From: JANPEF01 sp046596055 | Lineage (GTDB): Bacteria; Eisenbacteria; RBG-16-71-46; DASYSL01 | DNA length: 26,668 bases | NCBI GenBank assembly: GCA_046596055.1 | Contig: JBKJNH010000385.1 | Location: forward strand, 1-26,668 | Direction: 5' to 3' | Part shown: in pieces, positions 14,078 to 22,858 of the stretch | How the letters are laid out: every line of letters starts with the position of its first letter | How positions within the stretch are numbered: the first letter of the stretch is position 1 | The notes under the pieces: model-generated | What the model saw: only the letters and a program-made list of their open reading frames with translations | The model's database searches: none | Told to the model about the DNA's origin: nothing | Translations under genes and position numbers: made by a program

Positions 14078-14604
14078 GCACGGATGCGAAGACCGGAAGT
14101 GGACGTGGCCGCTCGCTCGCGAACGTCGCTGCGCGTGCCCTGGGGCTCAACTCCGCGGAGGCCGAGGGCGGCGAGTCGCGCAACGTGCTGAAGAATCCGT
14201 TCGCGCGCGATCGGGATGGCGAGGAAGAGGGGGACATCGTCCCGAACTGCCACATTGGAGCCGGATCGAACTTCCGCGGGACCCTGATGATCGAGGGCAC
14301 CCTGCTCGTCGACGGTGACTTCGAGGGGGACATCCTCAACTGCGACCGCATCATCGTCGGACCTTACGGCCACGTGCATGCCGACGTGCATGTGCGAGAA
14401 GCGATTGTCGCCGGCGTCTTCGACGGTGGGATCCAGGCCGAGGAGCGTGTCTTCTTGCTCAGCGGCGCCCGGGTGAAGGGGGACCTCACCTCGAGCTCGA
14501 TCGTGATCGAGGACGGTGTCCGCTTCTCGGGGCGGTGCACCATGCTGGACGAGAGCGCTCCGAGCACCCCGCCCGATCTCGGCCATCGGCGCGGCAACTC
14601 TTAG
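14074..14604 (+). CDS. Bactofilin (polymer-forming cytoskeletal protein)
   Basis: This 176-residue protein has a central bactofilin beta-helix from about residue 55 to 155, built of short repeating strands such as FRGTLMIEGTLLVDGDFEGD, CDRIIVGPYGHVHADV and LLSGARVKGDLTSSSIVIED. The flanking N-terminal (Ser/Gly/Arg-rich) and C-terminal (Pro/Ser-rich) tails are disordered-looking, as usual. Bactofilins form nucleotide-free filaments. In Myxococcus xanthus bactofilin filaments organise the ParABS system, so the ATGA overlap with parB is meaningful and suggests a role in anchoring origins or Par proteins. That role is an inference from context. Confidence 0.92.
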   Translation: MSTDAKTGSGRGRSLANVAARALGLNSAEAEGGESRNVLKNPFARDRDGEEEGDIVPNCHIGAGSNFRGTLMIEGTLLVDGDFEGDILNCDRIIVGPYGHVHADVHVREAIVAGVFDGGIQAEERVFLLSGARVKGDLTSSSIVIEDGVRFSGRCTMLDESAPSTPPDLGHRRGNS

Positions 14605-14808
14605 GGGCAAGCGGTGTTGCACGCTGGCGCGATTCGGCGGTGGATAACGGAAGCCGCCGGGTCGCGCCTCCAATCGACGTGAATACAATCGCTTAGCAGG
14701 TCCCCTCGCCCTTCCCGCTGTCGTTACGCACACCCATCCACAGGTCTTGCGCTCCAGGCAACTCCGGCCCCGCGCTCCGACAAAGCACCCCGCCCCCCAT
14801 GAAGCTCA

Positions 14809-14863
14809 TGTCAAAGCATCTTGACACGCAATCAAATGTCTACTATTTTTGACATCAGGTCAA
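14809..14863 (+). promoter_or_regulatory. Promoter with overlapping TTGAC/GTCAA operator repeats
   Basis: TTGACA (14821-14826), a 17-base spacer and TATTTT (14844-14849) form a near-consensus sigma-70-like promoter. Three inverted repeats overlap it: TGTCAA-N6-TTGACA (14809-14826), ATGTC-N10-GACAT (14836-14855) and TTGAC-N5-GTCAA (14849-14863). This suggests control by a dimeric repressor, most simply the XRE-type protein encoded two genes on. The rest of the 293-base gap (14605-14897) holds no gene. It contains a GGCGG/CCGCC hairpin near 14635 that may end the par operon. Confidence 0.75.
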
Positions 14864-14897
14864 GACAGGCAGTCACGCGACGAACCCGGGAGGCCCC

Positions 14898-15215
14898 ATG
14901 AACGCATCCTTCGAAGAGAAGAGTGTCTGGATCCAGTTGCTGGGGTTGAGCGTCGGGCTCGGCCTCTACTTCGTCATCGCCGCCTTGATGATGGCGCAGG
15001 GGATCATGGTCCTTGCCGCCTACGTCCCGCTCTTCATCGCGGCGGTGATCCTGCTGGTCGTGGTACTCGTTGCGGGGAGCATCATTGCCGCCCTTACCAG
15101 CCTGCCCCACATCCCGGAGCAGCCGGACGAGCGCGACCGGATCATGCACTCGATGCTGCTGTCCCAGGTGGTCAAGCTGGGCTTCCAGCTCCTCTACTAC
15201 CGCCGGGGCATGTGA
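14898..15215 (+). CDS. Small membrane protein, apparently shortened, paired with an XRE regulator
   Basis: This 105-residue protein has two clear membrane helices (about 12-34 and 38-66) after FEEKSVWIQLLGLSV. DERDRI and a C-terminal SQVVKLGFQLLYYRRGM follow. Proteins of this type, found beside a small helix-turn-helix gene, usually have two more hydrophobic helices between the DERDR motif and the FQLLYYRRG end (my recollection of the family). Here these two motifs are only about 12 residues apart, so an in-frame deletion is likely. GGAGG before the ATG supports the start. It is the first gene after the operator-rich promoter and ends 2 bases before the regulator. Confidence 0.75.
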   Translation: MNASFEEKSVWIQLLGLSVGLGLYFVIAALMMAQGIMVLAAYVPLFIAAVILLVVVLVAGSIIAALTSLPHIPEQPDERDRIMHSMLLSQVVKLGFQLLYYRRGM

Positions 15216-15217
15216 CC

Positions 15218-15457
15218 GTGAACCGCCCCAAGATGAGGATCCTCAACCAGATCCGCACTCTCCGCTTCCACCACAACGAGATGACGCAGCAAGAGCTGGC
15301 CGACCGGATCGGCGTGTCCCGCCAGACGATCAACGCCATCGAGGGGGGGAAATACTCGCCGTCCCTCGAGGCCTCGTTCCAGATCGCGCGCGTCTTCGCG
15401 CAGCCGCTCGAGGCCGTGTTCCAGTACGCCGACGAGACCGCGCCTATGCCCGGCTGA
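15218..15457 (+). CDS. XRE-family helix-turn-helix transcriptional regulator
   Basis: This 79-residue protein has a full HTH_3 domain: MTQQELADRIGVSRQTINAI is the helix-turn-helix, followed by EGGKYSPSLEASFQIARVFA and the typical PLEAVFQY ending. This subfamily binds DNA as a dimer and commonly regulates its own operon. The GTG at 15218, two bases after the membrane protein stop, is chosen as start; an ATG at 15233 is the alternative. The inverted repeats over the promoter at 14809-14863 are its probable target. The 3' end overlaps a convergent gene by 14 bases. Confidence 0.88.
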   Translation: MNRPKMRILNQIRTLRFHHNEMTQQELADRIGVSRQTINAIEGGKYSPSLEASFQIARVFAQPLEAVFQYADETAPMPG

Positions 15458-15770
15458 TCGCCGAAAGGTCCATCTCGGTCCAGCCGTTGTTCTCCCAGCG
15501 GAACAGGCTCTCGCGGTGCGTCTTCTCCACGGGGTCCAGGATGTAGTCGTACTGGACCCCCGCCCCGGAACGACCCGAATAAATCGGCTTCTTCTCGATG
15601 ACCAGGGGCCGGGTCAACCGCTCGAGCTTCATGGGTCCGGTGGGCCCCTCGAACACGATCACCTCGCGCACCCCCTTGTCCCTCGGGTCGGGCTCGCTGG
15701 TCGTGTGCTCGGTCACCGTGAACTTGCGCTGGATCTGCGCGACCATAAGGGACCACTTTTCGTCGTTCAT
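15444..15770 (-). CDS. Small conserved-looking hypothetical protein
   Basis: This 108-residue soluble protein has no signal peptide. It shows several beta-strand-like segments (QRKFTVTEHTTSEPDP, REVIVFEGPTGPMKLERLTR, QYDYILDPVEKTHRESLFRW). It is well spread in codon use and has AGGGGGG before the ATG at 15770, so it is probably a real gene. No family is recognised. Its end overlaps the XRE gene tail to tail, and it is divergent from the DUF885 gene. Confidence 0.65.
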   Translation of the reverse strand: MNDEKWSLMVAQIQRKFTVTEHTTSEPDPRDKGVREVIVFEGPTGPMKLERLTRPLVIEKKPIYSGRSGAGVQYDYILDPVEKTHRESLFRWENNGWTEMDLSAISRA

Positions 15771-15840
15771 CGCACCCCCCTGAAAAATCGCCAAGCCCAA
15801 ACCGCATGCCAAGTTGTCGGGCGGCCCAGCCAGCCTTTCC

Positions 15841-15869
15841 TTGACCCGTCGGGCTGCCCTTTCCATAAT
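15841..15869 (+). promoter_or_regulatory. Promoter of the DUF885 gene
   Basis: TTGACC at 15841-15846 and CATAAT at 15864-15869, with a 17-base spacer, are each one base from the sigma-70 consensus. Transcription would start near 15876 and give a leader of about 87 bases before the ATG at 15963. Confidence 0.65.
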
Positions 15870-15962
15870 CCGGAGGACCAGTCGAGGCCGCCCCCCCGTC
15901 CCCCGGACCGGAGCATCGTGCTCCCAGCCGGACGCGGCTTCGCTCCCGGACCGAGGATATCC

Positions 15963-17618
15963 ATGCACGGACTGCCGACCAACTCTTCCCTTGCCGCGCT
16001 CACCCAGGAATTCCTGGATCACCTGGTCACCACCGACCCGGTGTACGGCACGGTCCTCGGCCACCACGACCACGATCACCTGCTGCCGGGACACGACAAG
16101 AAGAGCCGCGATCGCGCCGTCGGCGGATTCATGTCGCTGCAGGAGCGCCTCGAGGGCATCTCCGAAGACGGACTCGATGCTGACGACCGCCTGGACCTGC
16201 GCGTGCTCGTCCACGGCGCGAAGGCCGCCGTGTTCGAGCTCGAGGACGAGCGTCCGTGGCAATACGACCCGAACTTCTACATTCGTCAGGCGGGTGAAGG
16301 CGTGTCGTGCCTGCTGAAGCGCGAGTTCGCGCCGGCCGCGCCGCGCTTCGAGAACGCGATTCGCCGCATCGAGCAGTTCACCGCGTACTTCGAGCAGGCC
16401 GAGCACAACCTCGTGCGGATGCCGAAGCCGCACGTGCTGGTCGGGCTGCTGCAGGTCGATGGATTGTCGCAGTTCCTCGAGGACTCGTTCCTGAGCCAGG
16501 TCGACGCCCAGGCGCCCAAGCTCTCCGAGCGAGCGCGCAAGGCCGTCGACGACGCGACGACCGCGCTCGTGCGCTTCGAGAAGTTCCTCAAGCAGGCCGC
16601 GCACAAGCCCGGCGGCGATTGGCGCCTGGGCGATGAGCTGTACGGCGAGAAGCTGGCGCTGGCCACCGGCGGCGACCTGACGCCCACGAAGTTGATGGAC
16701 TGGGCCAAGGGCATGCTCAAGCAGCAGCGCGCCCGCATGGACGAAGTCGCGAAGGCGATGGGCGCCAGGGACATCAAGGACGCGCTATCGCGCCTTGAGG
16801 CCGACAAGCCGGGTCGCGAGGACTTCCTGCCCGAGTGCACGAAGTTCTGCGCCGAGCTCGACACGTTCCTGCGCGCCAACGAGCTGGTCACGATGCCGAC
16901 CGACAGCCCGCTCAAGATCGAGCTCACGCCCGAGTTCGCGCGCGGCGTGCCGGGTGCGTCCTGTGATCCCCCGGGTGTGCTCGAGGCGCACCTGCCGACG
17001 TTCTTCTACATCACGCCGATTCCCGAGAGCTGGACGGCCGAGCAGACCGACGACTACCTGCGCGAATACAACACCTGGCAGCTGCGCATCCTGTCGATCC
17101 ACGAGGCGTTGCCCGGCCACTACGTGCAGCTGTGGCACGCGAACAAGAGCGGTCGCCTGGTGCCGAACATGCTGTGGAACGGCGCGTTCGCCGAAGGTTG
17201 GGCGGTCTACTCCGAGCAGCTCATGCTCGAGGCCGGCATCAACTCCGACCTGCGTCACGAGCTGGGCCAGCTCAAGTTCTGGCAGCGTGCGGTGCTCAAC
17301 ACGATGATCGACGTCGGCCTGCACGCGCAGAACATGACCGAGGAAGAGGCGCTTCGCCTGCTGCTCGAAGAGGGCTTCCAGACGAGGAAGGTCGCCGAGG
17401 AGAAGATCAAGCGCGCGCAGGTTTCGTCAGTGCAGCTCTCGACGTACTTCGTGGGCTGGCAGCAGATCGTTCGCCTGCGCGACGAGCAGAAGGCGGCGAA
17501 GGGCGATGCGTTTAACCTGCGCGAGTTCAACGACGCACTGCTCGCGCACGGCACGCCGCCGCTGCCGTTCGTGCGCGAACTCTTCTTCGAGGTCGAAGCG
17601 GGCGAGCCGCGCAGCTGA
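15963..17618 (+). CDS. DUF885 family protein, putative zinc metallopeptidase
   Basis: This 551-residue protein belongs to the DUF885 group. It carries the zinc-site motif HEALPGHYVQ with H380, E381 and H386, and downstream EGWAVYSEQLM with E411, the pattern of gluzincin-like active sites in this family. Segments such as FYITPIPESWTAEQTDDYLR, LGQLKFWQRAVLNTMID and PLPFVRELFFEVE are characteristic. No signal peptide is seen, so it is probably cytoplasmic, unlike the many secreted DUF885 proteins. Peptidase activity is inferred from the motif. GAGG 8 bases before the ATG sets the start. The TonB-C gene begins 19 bases after its stop and is probably co-transcribed. Confidence 0.92.
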   Translation: MHGLPTNSSLAALTQEFLDHLVTTDPVYGTVLGHHDHDHLLPGHDKKSRDRAVGGFMSLQERLEGISEDGLDADDRLDLRVLVHGAKAAVFELEDERPWQYDPNFYIRQAGEGVSCLLKREFAPAAPRFENAIRRIEQFTAYFEQAEHNLVRMPKPHVLVGLLQVDGLSQFLEDSFLSQVDAQAPKLSERARKAVDDATTALVRFEKFLKQAAHKPGGDWRLGDELYGEKLALATGGDLTPTKLMDWAKGMLKQQRARMDEVAKAMGARDIKDALSRLEADKPGREDFLPECTKFCAELDTFLRANELVTMPTDSPLKIELTPEFARGVPGASCDPPGVLEAHLPTFFYITPIPESWTAEQTDDYLREYNTWQLRILSIHEALPGHYVQLWHANKSGRLVPNMLWNGAFAEGWAVYSEQLMLEAGINSDLRHELGQLKFWQRAVLNTMIDVGLHAQNMTEEEALRLLLEEGFQTRKVAEEKIKRAQVSSVQLSTYFVGWQQIVRLRDEQKAAKGDAFNLREFNDALLAHGTPPLPFVRELFFEVEAGEPRS

Positions 17619-17637
17619 GAAAGCCAGTGGAGAACTC

Positions 17638-18312
17638 ATGCGCATGAGCCACGACCGGCTCTCGGAGATCGTCGCTGCGACGATCGATGCGCTGGCGCGT
17701 CGCGGACGTCTGGTCGTCCTCGGCTCCTGCGCGGCGGTGCTGCTCGTGTCGTGGTGGGGAGCGCAGCGCTTCGCCGATCGACTGATGACGCAGATCCCCG
17801 CGCGCAGCGGCCCTGAAGGACCCACGCCGCTCACCGCCGAGGAGATGCAGAACCAGGTTCGCCAGGCGCAGGAGCTGAACGCGAAGATCCGCGAACAGCG
17901 CGAAGCGGCGCGCGCCTATTCGCTCGGCGAGACCGGCGATCCGCTCGTCGGCGACGGTGGCGATCTCGACAGCTCATTCGCACCGATCGACTGGGACAAG
18001 TCCGGCGTTGCGGTGGCGCCCGTGGCGCGCACTGTCGTCGCGGACATGGTCGACGTCCCTGCGACGCCGCTCTTCGCGCCGCGCGCCGAGCGTTCATCGC
18101 TGGCGCGCGAATCCGGCGCGACGGGCACCGTGATCGTGCGCGCGTACGTCGACACCGACGGGCACGTGGTCGACACCCGGCTCCAGCACTCGATCCCGAT
18201 GCTCAACGGATCGGCCCTCGATGCGGTGCGACGCATCCGCTTCCGCCCCGCCGAGCGCGCCGGTCGCGCCGTCGAATCCTGGGTGGCCGTGCCGGTGACA
18301 TTCGCGGACTGA
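17638..18312 (+). CDS. TonB-C domain protein, membrane-anchored
   Basis: This 224-residue protein has a short cytoplasmic N-terminus, one membrane helix (about 24-40, LVVLGSCAAVLLVSWWG), a charged coiled-coil-like stretch (AEEMQNQVRQAQELNAKIRE), and a C-terminal TonB domain from about 150 on (GATGTVIVRAYVDTDGHVVD, then ALDAVRRIRFRPAERAGRAV and SWVAVPVTF). TonB proteins pass proton-motive energy to outer-membrane transporters. The usual long Pro-rich linker is absent and no ExbB/ExbD is nearby, so it may be a specialised or orphan energy transducer. GGAG before the ATG supports the start. Confidence 0.85.
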   Translation: MRMSHDRLSEIVAATIDALARRGRLVVLGSCAAVLLVSWWGAQRFADRLMTQIPARSGPEGPTPLTAEEMQNQVRQAQELNAKIREQREAARAYSLGETGDPLVGDGGDLDSSFAPIDWDKSGVAVAPVARTVVADMVDVPATPLFAPRAERSSLARESGATGTVIVRAYVDTDGHVVDTRLQHSIPMLNGSALDAVRRIRFRPAERAGRAVESWVAVPVTFAD

Positions 18313-18340
18313 TCGCTCCGACCTTGCACGAGCAGCGGGC

Positions 18341-18817
18341 ATGAGCAGCGCTCGGGCCTGGCTCGGCCTCCCGGCATGGCTGCTGCTTCCGTTCGCCGCC
18401 GCCGCCGTCGGTTCACAATTCATGCCTGGCCCGTGGTACGCGTCGCTGGTGAAGCCCGCGTGGAATCCGCCGAACTGGATCTTCGGCCCGGTGTGGACGC
18501 TGCTCTACCTGCTGATGGGAATCGCCGCATGGCTGGTGTGGCGCCGCGCCGGCTGGGCGGGGGCGCGGCTGGCGCTCGGCCTCTTCATCGCCCAGCTCGC
18601 CCTCAACGCGCTCTGGTCCTACCTGTTCTTCGGCATCCACCGCCCTGACCTGGCATTCGTCGACATCTGCGCGCTGTGGGGCCTGATCCTCGCCGTGACC
18701 GTGCTGTTCGGGCGGCACGATCGCGTCGCTCGCGCACTCCTCCTGCCCTACCTGGCGTGGGTCGGCTTCGCCGCCGTCCTCAACTTCACGATCTGGCGGC
18801 TGAACGCCGGAACGTAG
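18341..18817 (+). CDS. tspO: TspO/MBR family protein
   Basis: This 158-residue protein has five membrane helices and the tryptophan-rich TspO signature WYASLVKPAWNPPNWIFGPV, followed by TLLYLLMGIAAWLVWRRAG. ALNALWSYLFFGIHRPDLAF and a final VGFAAVLNFTIWRLN complete the family pattern. TspO binds porphyrins and sterol-like ligands and is linked to stress responses; its exact role in bacteria is unsettled. It follows the TonB-C gene by 28 bases on the same strand and may be co-transcribed. The ribosome binding site is weak. Confidence 0.93.
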   Translation: MSSARAWLGLPAWLLLPFAAAAVGSQFMPGPWYASLVKPAWNPPNWIFGPVWTLLYLLMGIAAWLVWRRAGWAGARLALGLFIAQLALNALWSYLFFGIHRPDLAFVDICALWGLILAVTVLFGRHDRVARALLLPYLAWVGFAAVLNFTIWRLNAGT

Positions 18818-18836
18818 GGCGCGTCGCCGATCCTCC

Positions 18837-18865
18837 TTGCACGATCCGCCGCCGCGGCGTAGCCT
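18837..18865 (+). promoter_or_regulatory. Possible promoter of the secreted metalloprotease gene
   Basis: TTGCAC (18837-18842) and TAGCCT (18860-18865) have 17-base spacing. It would give a leader of about 130 bases. The match is moderate and the region is very GC-rich. Confidence 0.35.
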
Positions 18866-18999
18866 CCCTCTCGCCGCGCACGCGCGCCTTTGTCCATCCA
18901 TTGATGCTCTGATCTCCTCGCACTCCCCTGCGATCCGCGCGCTGGCATCGAGTCCCTGCCGCCCTTAGATGTCGTGTGCCTCGATGGAGGAGTTCCCCC

Positions 19000-21900
19000 A
19001 TGTCCGCATTTCAGTGGCGTCCGCGTATCACCGCCGTGGCGGCCGCGATCTTCCTGTCGGCCGGAGTGGCCACACTTGCCGCGGCTCCCGCGTTTGCCGC
19101 TCCCGGCGACCGCTCGAGCGACGGCGTCTGGACCGAGGCCACGACCGGCCTCGCGTCGTCCGCCGCCCCCGGCTTCCTCGTCGACGGCGCGGCCCATCGC
19201 GTCCTCACCGTCGACGCGATGCGGCTCGAGGTCATCCTCGACGCGGCGCCGCGCGAGTTCCTGCCCGGCGCGCGCGCCGGCGCTCCCACGCTGACCCTGC
19301 CGCTCCCGTCCGGCGGATTCGCGAGATTCCGCGTCCTCGAGTCCCCGATCCTCGAGGGCAAACTCGCCAGCGAGCGTCCCGACATCTCGACCTTCACCGC
19401 GCAGGGAATCGACGATCCCACGGCGACGGCGCGCCTCGACCTGACGCCCGACGGCTTCCACGCCATGGTACGCAGCGTCGACGGCCTCATCTACGTCGAT
19501 CCGATCGAGAGCGGCGGCACGCTCTACCGCACGTTCGCGGCCGAGGATCGCCGCGCGCCCGACATGCCGTTCATCTGCACGGCGGGCGAGGAGAGCGGCG
19601 GCAGCTCGGCCGTCATGCCCGACTTCGGCATCACCCCCGGCAGCGGCGGCGTGCTGCCGATCCTGGGCGGCGGCATCCCGCTGCGCACGTACCGGCTCGC
19701 CATCGTCGTCAGCGGCGAGTACCACAACTTCTTCGGCGGCGTGGCCGGCGCGCAGAACGGCATCGTCACCACCATCAACCGCGTCAATGGCATCTACGAG
19801 AACGACGTCGCCGTGCGCTTCAACCTGACGAGCACGACCATCTTCACCAACCCGCTGACCGATCCGTTCATCGCCCCCAACGACATCAGCGGCGCGCAGC
19901 TCGATCGCGTCGACTCGCTGCTCGACGCCGACGTGGGCACCGCCAACTACGACCTGGGTCACTACATGAGCGCCGGTGGCAGCGGCGGCCGCGCCGGACA
20001 GGGCCCGTGCACCGCCAGCAAGGGGCGCGGCGGCACGTCGCGCGGCACCCCCCAGGGCGACGCGTTCGACGTCGATTTCGTCGCGCACGAGATCGGCCAC
20101 CAGATGGGCGGCAACCACACGTTCAACGGCACGACGGGCAGCTGCGGCGGCGGCAACCGCGTCGACGGCGCCGCCTACGAGCCCGGCAGCGGGACGACGA
20201 TCATGGCCTACGCCGGGATCTGCGACGCCGAGGACGTGCAGCCCAACAGCCACGCTTACTTCCACCTCAAGAGCCTGCAGGAGATCCTGGGCGTCAAGCT
20301 GGGTTACGGCGCCGCCTGTGGCACGGCGACGGACACGAACAACGACCCGCCATCCGCCAACGCCGGGGCCGATCGCACGGTGCCCCGGGGCACGGCGTTC
20401 ACGCTCACCGGCTCGGGTGGCGATCCCAACGGAGACGCGATCACCTACTGCTGGGAGGAGTTCGACCTCGGCGCCGCGACCCCCCCGGGCAACCCGGCGA
20501 CCTCGCCGATCTTCCGCTCCCGGCCGCCGACGACCGCGGCCTCGCGCACCTTCCCGCGCCTGTCCGACCTGTTCGCCGGCACCGTCTCGGCCTGGGAGCA
20601 GTTGCCGACGGCAAACCGCGTCATGAACATGCAGTTGACCGTGCGCGACAACCGCGCCGGCGGGGGCGGCGTGGCGAACGAGGGCATGCTCCTCACCGTC
20701 GCGGGCGATCCGTTCCGCATCACCTCGCCCAACGGGGGCGAGTCGTTGGTCGCCGGCTGCGCCACGACCGTGAGCTGGGACGTGGGCGGCGGCTCGATCG
20801 CCGCGCAGGTCGACATCCGGCTGACGACGGACGACGGGGCGAACTACACGACGCTCCTTGCCGCGACCGCGAACGACGGCAGCGCGCAGGTGACGCTGCC
20901 CTGCAACGTGGCCTCGAACAACGCGCGTATCCGCATCGACGGCGTCGGCCAGGTCTTCTTCGACATCTCCGACGGCGACTTCACGATTTCGGCGACCGCG
21001 CCGCAGGTCATCGCGCAGAGCGCGACCAGCCAGGTCGTCGACGGCGCGTGCGACGCGCTCGTGCCGTTCAGCATCACGTTCCGCGACGACTGCAGCCTGC
21101 TGGCGGCGAACGTCTCGGCCACCGTCTCGAACCCGACCTCGAACGCGTTGCTCGGCGCGCCGACCATCGTCAAGACGCAGGTCTCGGCCACGGAGGTTCG
21201 TGTCGACGTCGACGTCCCGGTGATGCAGATCACGGGCTGCCCGGCGACCGTTCGCGTCGCCTTCGCGGCCACCGACAACTGCGGGAACACCAGCGAGCGG
21301 GCGCTGGAGGCCACGGTGAGCGACACCGAAGATCCCGCGGCGACCGCCTCGGCCACCGGTGGCGACGTCGATGCGACGTGCGCGTACCTGATGCCGTTCT
21401 CCGGAACACTCACGGACAACTGCACGATCGACGCCGGCGACGTGACCGTCACGATCACGAACCCGGGCAACAACGCGACGCTCGGCGTGCCGACGATCAA
21501 CAAGGTGCAGGTGAACCCGGGCCGCGTGGACGTGACCGGCACGGTTCTCGTCTCCGCCCTGACCAGCTGCCCGGCGGTCATCCGCGTCGTCATCGCGGGC
21601 GCGGACGCATGCGGAAACACGGACGAGGCGCAGGCCGAGGCCGAGGTCTACGACCGCATCGCGCCGACGATCGATGTCGTCCTCAACCGCAACTACCTGT
21701 GGCCGCCGAACCACTCGCTGGCCGACATCGTGGCCCAGGTGACGATCGCGGACAACTGCCCGAACCCGACGTTCGTGCTCACGTCGGTGACGAGCAACGA
21801 GCCCGAGAACGACCTCGGTGACGGCAACTTCGCTCCTGACATCGTGGGCGCGGCCGTCGGCACGGCAGACACGGAGTTCCAGCTCCGCTCCGAGCGCATG

Positions 21901-22827
21901 GGACCGCGCAGCGGGCGTGAGTACACGATCGTCTACACGGCGAGCGATCAATGCGGCAACTCGACGTCGAAGACGGTCCGCGTCCGCGTGGCGCACGACC
22001 AGTCGGCGACGATGGTCGCGTGGGCCGACCCCGAGGCGATGACCGCTTCGAGATCCGGCGACGATGCGGCGATCGCTCCGCCGCTCGCCGGCGATCGCGG
22101 AAGCTTCGCGATCGTCGTGCGTTCCGTGGCGCTCGGGGAGGGGAACGCGGAGGCGATCGCGCTGGGCAGCGGCGTCTCGGTTACCGGCGGGCTGGCCTTC
22201 GATGCGCGCACCGCGATCGCGGGCGAGGCACTCATCGGGCACGTGGGCGGCGTGCACGCTCCGTTCAAGAACGACCTGACCGATGCCGACGGCGACGGGC
22301 TGCTCGACGCCGTGTTCTACTTCGACAGCGAGACGATGAACGCGCTGGCGCAGTCGGCGAACGAGCTGACCGGTCCGCTGGGCTTCCACCTCGGGACCTC
22401 GCTCGGCGAGTCGTTCCTGTTCGAGAACCTGCTGGCGATCGGCGCGCCGCTCGATGGTGCGCGGATCGACGGGGGCGGCGCCATCGCCGCGGCGGGCACG
22501 GCCGGGACTGCGGGCGCGGACGTCCTGGCTCCGGGCGCGGCACTTCCCTCGCGCACCGCCCTGCTGGGTGCGCGTCCGACGCCATTCCGCACCACGACCT
22601 CGATCGCGTTCGATCTCGCCCACGCGGCCGACGTGTCGATCGAGGTGTGGAACGTGCGCGGCGTCCGCGTGCGCAACCTGGCCGCGGGCAGCACTCCGGC
22701 GGGGCGGCATACCCTGGCGTGGGACGGTCGCGACGAAGCCGGTCGTCGCCTCCCTGCCGGGCTCTACTGGATCCGCTTCACCGGCGACGGCACGCGGCAG
22801 GTCATGAAGGCCATGCTGGTCGAATGA
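19000..22827 (+). CDS. Secreted reprolysin-like metalloprotease with Ig-like repeats and FlgD-type C-terminal tail
   Basis: This 1275-residue exported protein starts with a signal peptide (about 1-30, cleavage after APAFA). A metzincin catalytic domain follows, with HEIGHQMGGNH at 363-373 (zinc ligands H363, H367, H373; catalytic E364) and a Met-turn IMAYAG around M402. After it come a PKD/Ig-like domain from about 448 (SANAGADRTVPRGTAFTLTG), a domain starting FRITSPNGGESL near 573, and two tandem repeats of about 113 residues (from about 668 and 781), each with paired cysteines and a DNCGN- or DACGN-type segment. A HYR-like domain from about 888 contains LWPPNHSL. A calcium-type DADGDGLLDAVF loop follows, and the last 85 residues are a FlgD-like Ig domain (VEVWNVRGVRVRNL-like, then AWDGRDEAGRRLPAGLYWIR). 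GGAGGAG before the ATG at 19000 sets the start. It probably degrades extracellular protein. Confidence 0.93.
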   Translation: MSAFQWRPRITAVAAAIFLSAGVATLAAAPAFAAPGDRSSDGVWTEATTGLASSAAPGFLVDGAAHRVLTVDAMRLEVILDAAPREFLPGARAGAPTLTLPLPSGGFARFRVLESPILEGKLASERPDISTFTAQGIDDPTATARLDLTPDGFHAMVRSVDGLIYVDPIESGGTLYRTFAAEDRRAPDMPFICTAGEESGGSSAVMPDFGITPGSGGVLPILGGGIPLRTYRLAIVVSGEYHNFFGGVAGAQNGIVTTINRVNGIYENDVAVRFNLTSTTIFTNPLTDPFIAPNDISGAQLDRVDSLLDADVGTANYDLGHYMSAGGSGGRAGQGPCTASKGRGGTSRGTPQGDAFDVDFVAHEIGHQMGGNHTFNGTTGSCGGGNRVDGAAYEPGSGTTIMAYAGICDAEDVQPNSHAYFHLKSLQEILGVKLGYGAACGTATDTNNDPPSANAGADRTVPRGTAFTLTGSGGDPNGDAITYCWEEFDLGAATPPGNPATSPIFRSRPPTTAASRTFPRLSDLFAGTVSAWEQLPTANRVMNMQLTVRDNRAGGGGVANEGMLLTVAGDPFRITSPNGGESLVAGCATTVSWDVGGGSIAAQVDIRLTTDDGANYTTLLAATANDGSAQVTLPCNVASNNARIRIDGVGQVFFDISDGDFTISATAPQVIAQSATSQVVDGACDALVPFSITFRDDCSLLAANVSATVSNPTSNALLGAPTIVKTQVSATEVRVDVDVPVMQITGCPATVRVAFAATDNCGNTSERALEATVSDTEDPAATASATGGDVDATCAYLMPFSGTLTDNCTIDAGDVTVTITNPGNNATLGVPTINKVQVNPGRVDVTGTVLVSALTSCPAVIRVVIAGADACGNTDEAQAEAEVYDRIAPTIDVVLNRNYLWPPNHSLADIVAQVTIADNCPNPTFVLTSVTSNEPENDLGDGNFAPDIVGAAVGTADTEFQLRSERMGPRSGREYTIVYTASDQCGNSTSKTVRVRVAHDQSATMVAWADPEAMTASRSGDDAAIAPPLAGDRGSFAIVVRSVALGEGNAEAIALGSGVSVTGGLAFDARTAIAGEALIGHVGGVHAPFKNDLTDADGDGLLDAVFYFDSETMNALAQSANELTGPLGFHLGTSLGESFLFENLLAIGAPLDGARIDGGGAIAAAGTAGTAGADVLAPGAALPSRTALLGARPTPFRTTTSIAFDLAHAADVSIEVWNVRGVRVRNLAAGSTPAGRHTLAWDGRDEAGRRLPAGLYWIRFTGDGTRQVMKAMLVE

Positions 22828-22858
22828 GTGGGGCCTGATTCAAGGCCGCCGAACGACG

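Noticed and set aside
14638..14650. DnaA box, because GTGGATAACG is close to the reverse of TTATCCACA
   Set aside because: It is a single imperfect box with no cluster and no AT-rich unwinding region, so there is no support for an origin here.
18748..22710. A 1320-codon open frame on the minus strand
   Set aside because: It lies antisense to the metalloprotease and TspO genes and reads as Arg/Ala/Asp-rich shadow protein without any domain. The plus strand has signal peptide, active site and repeats.
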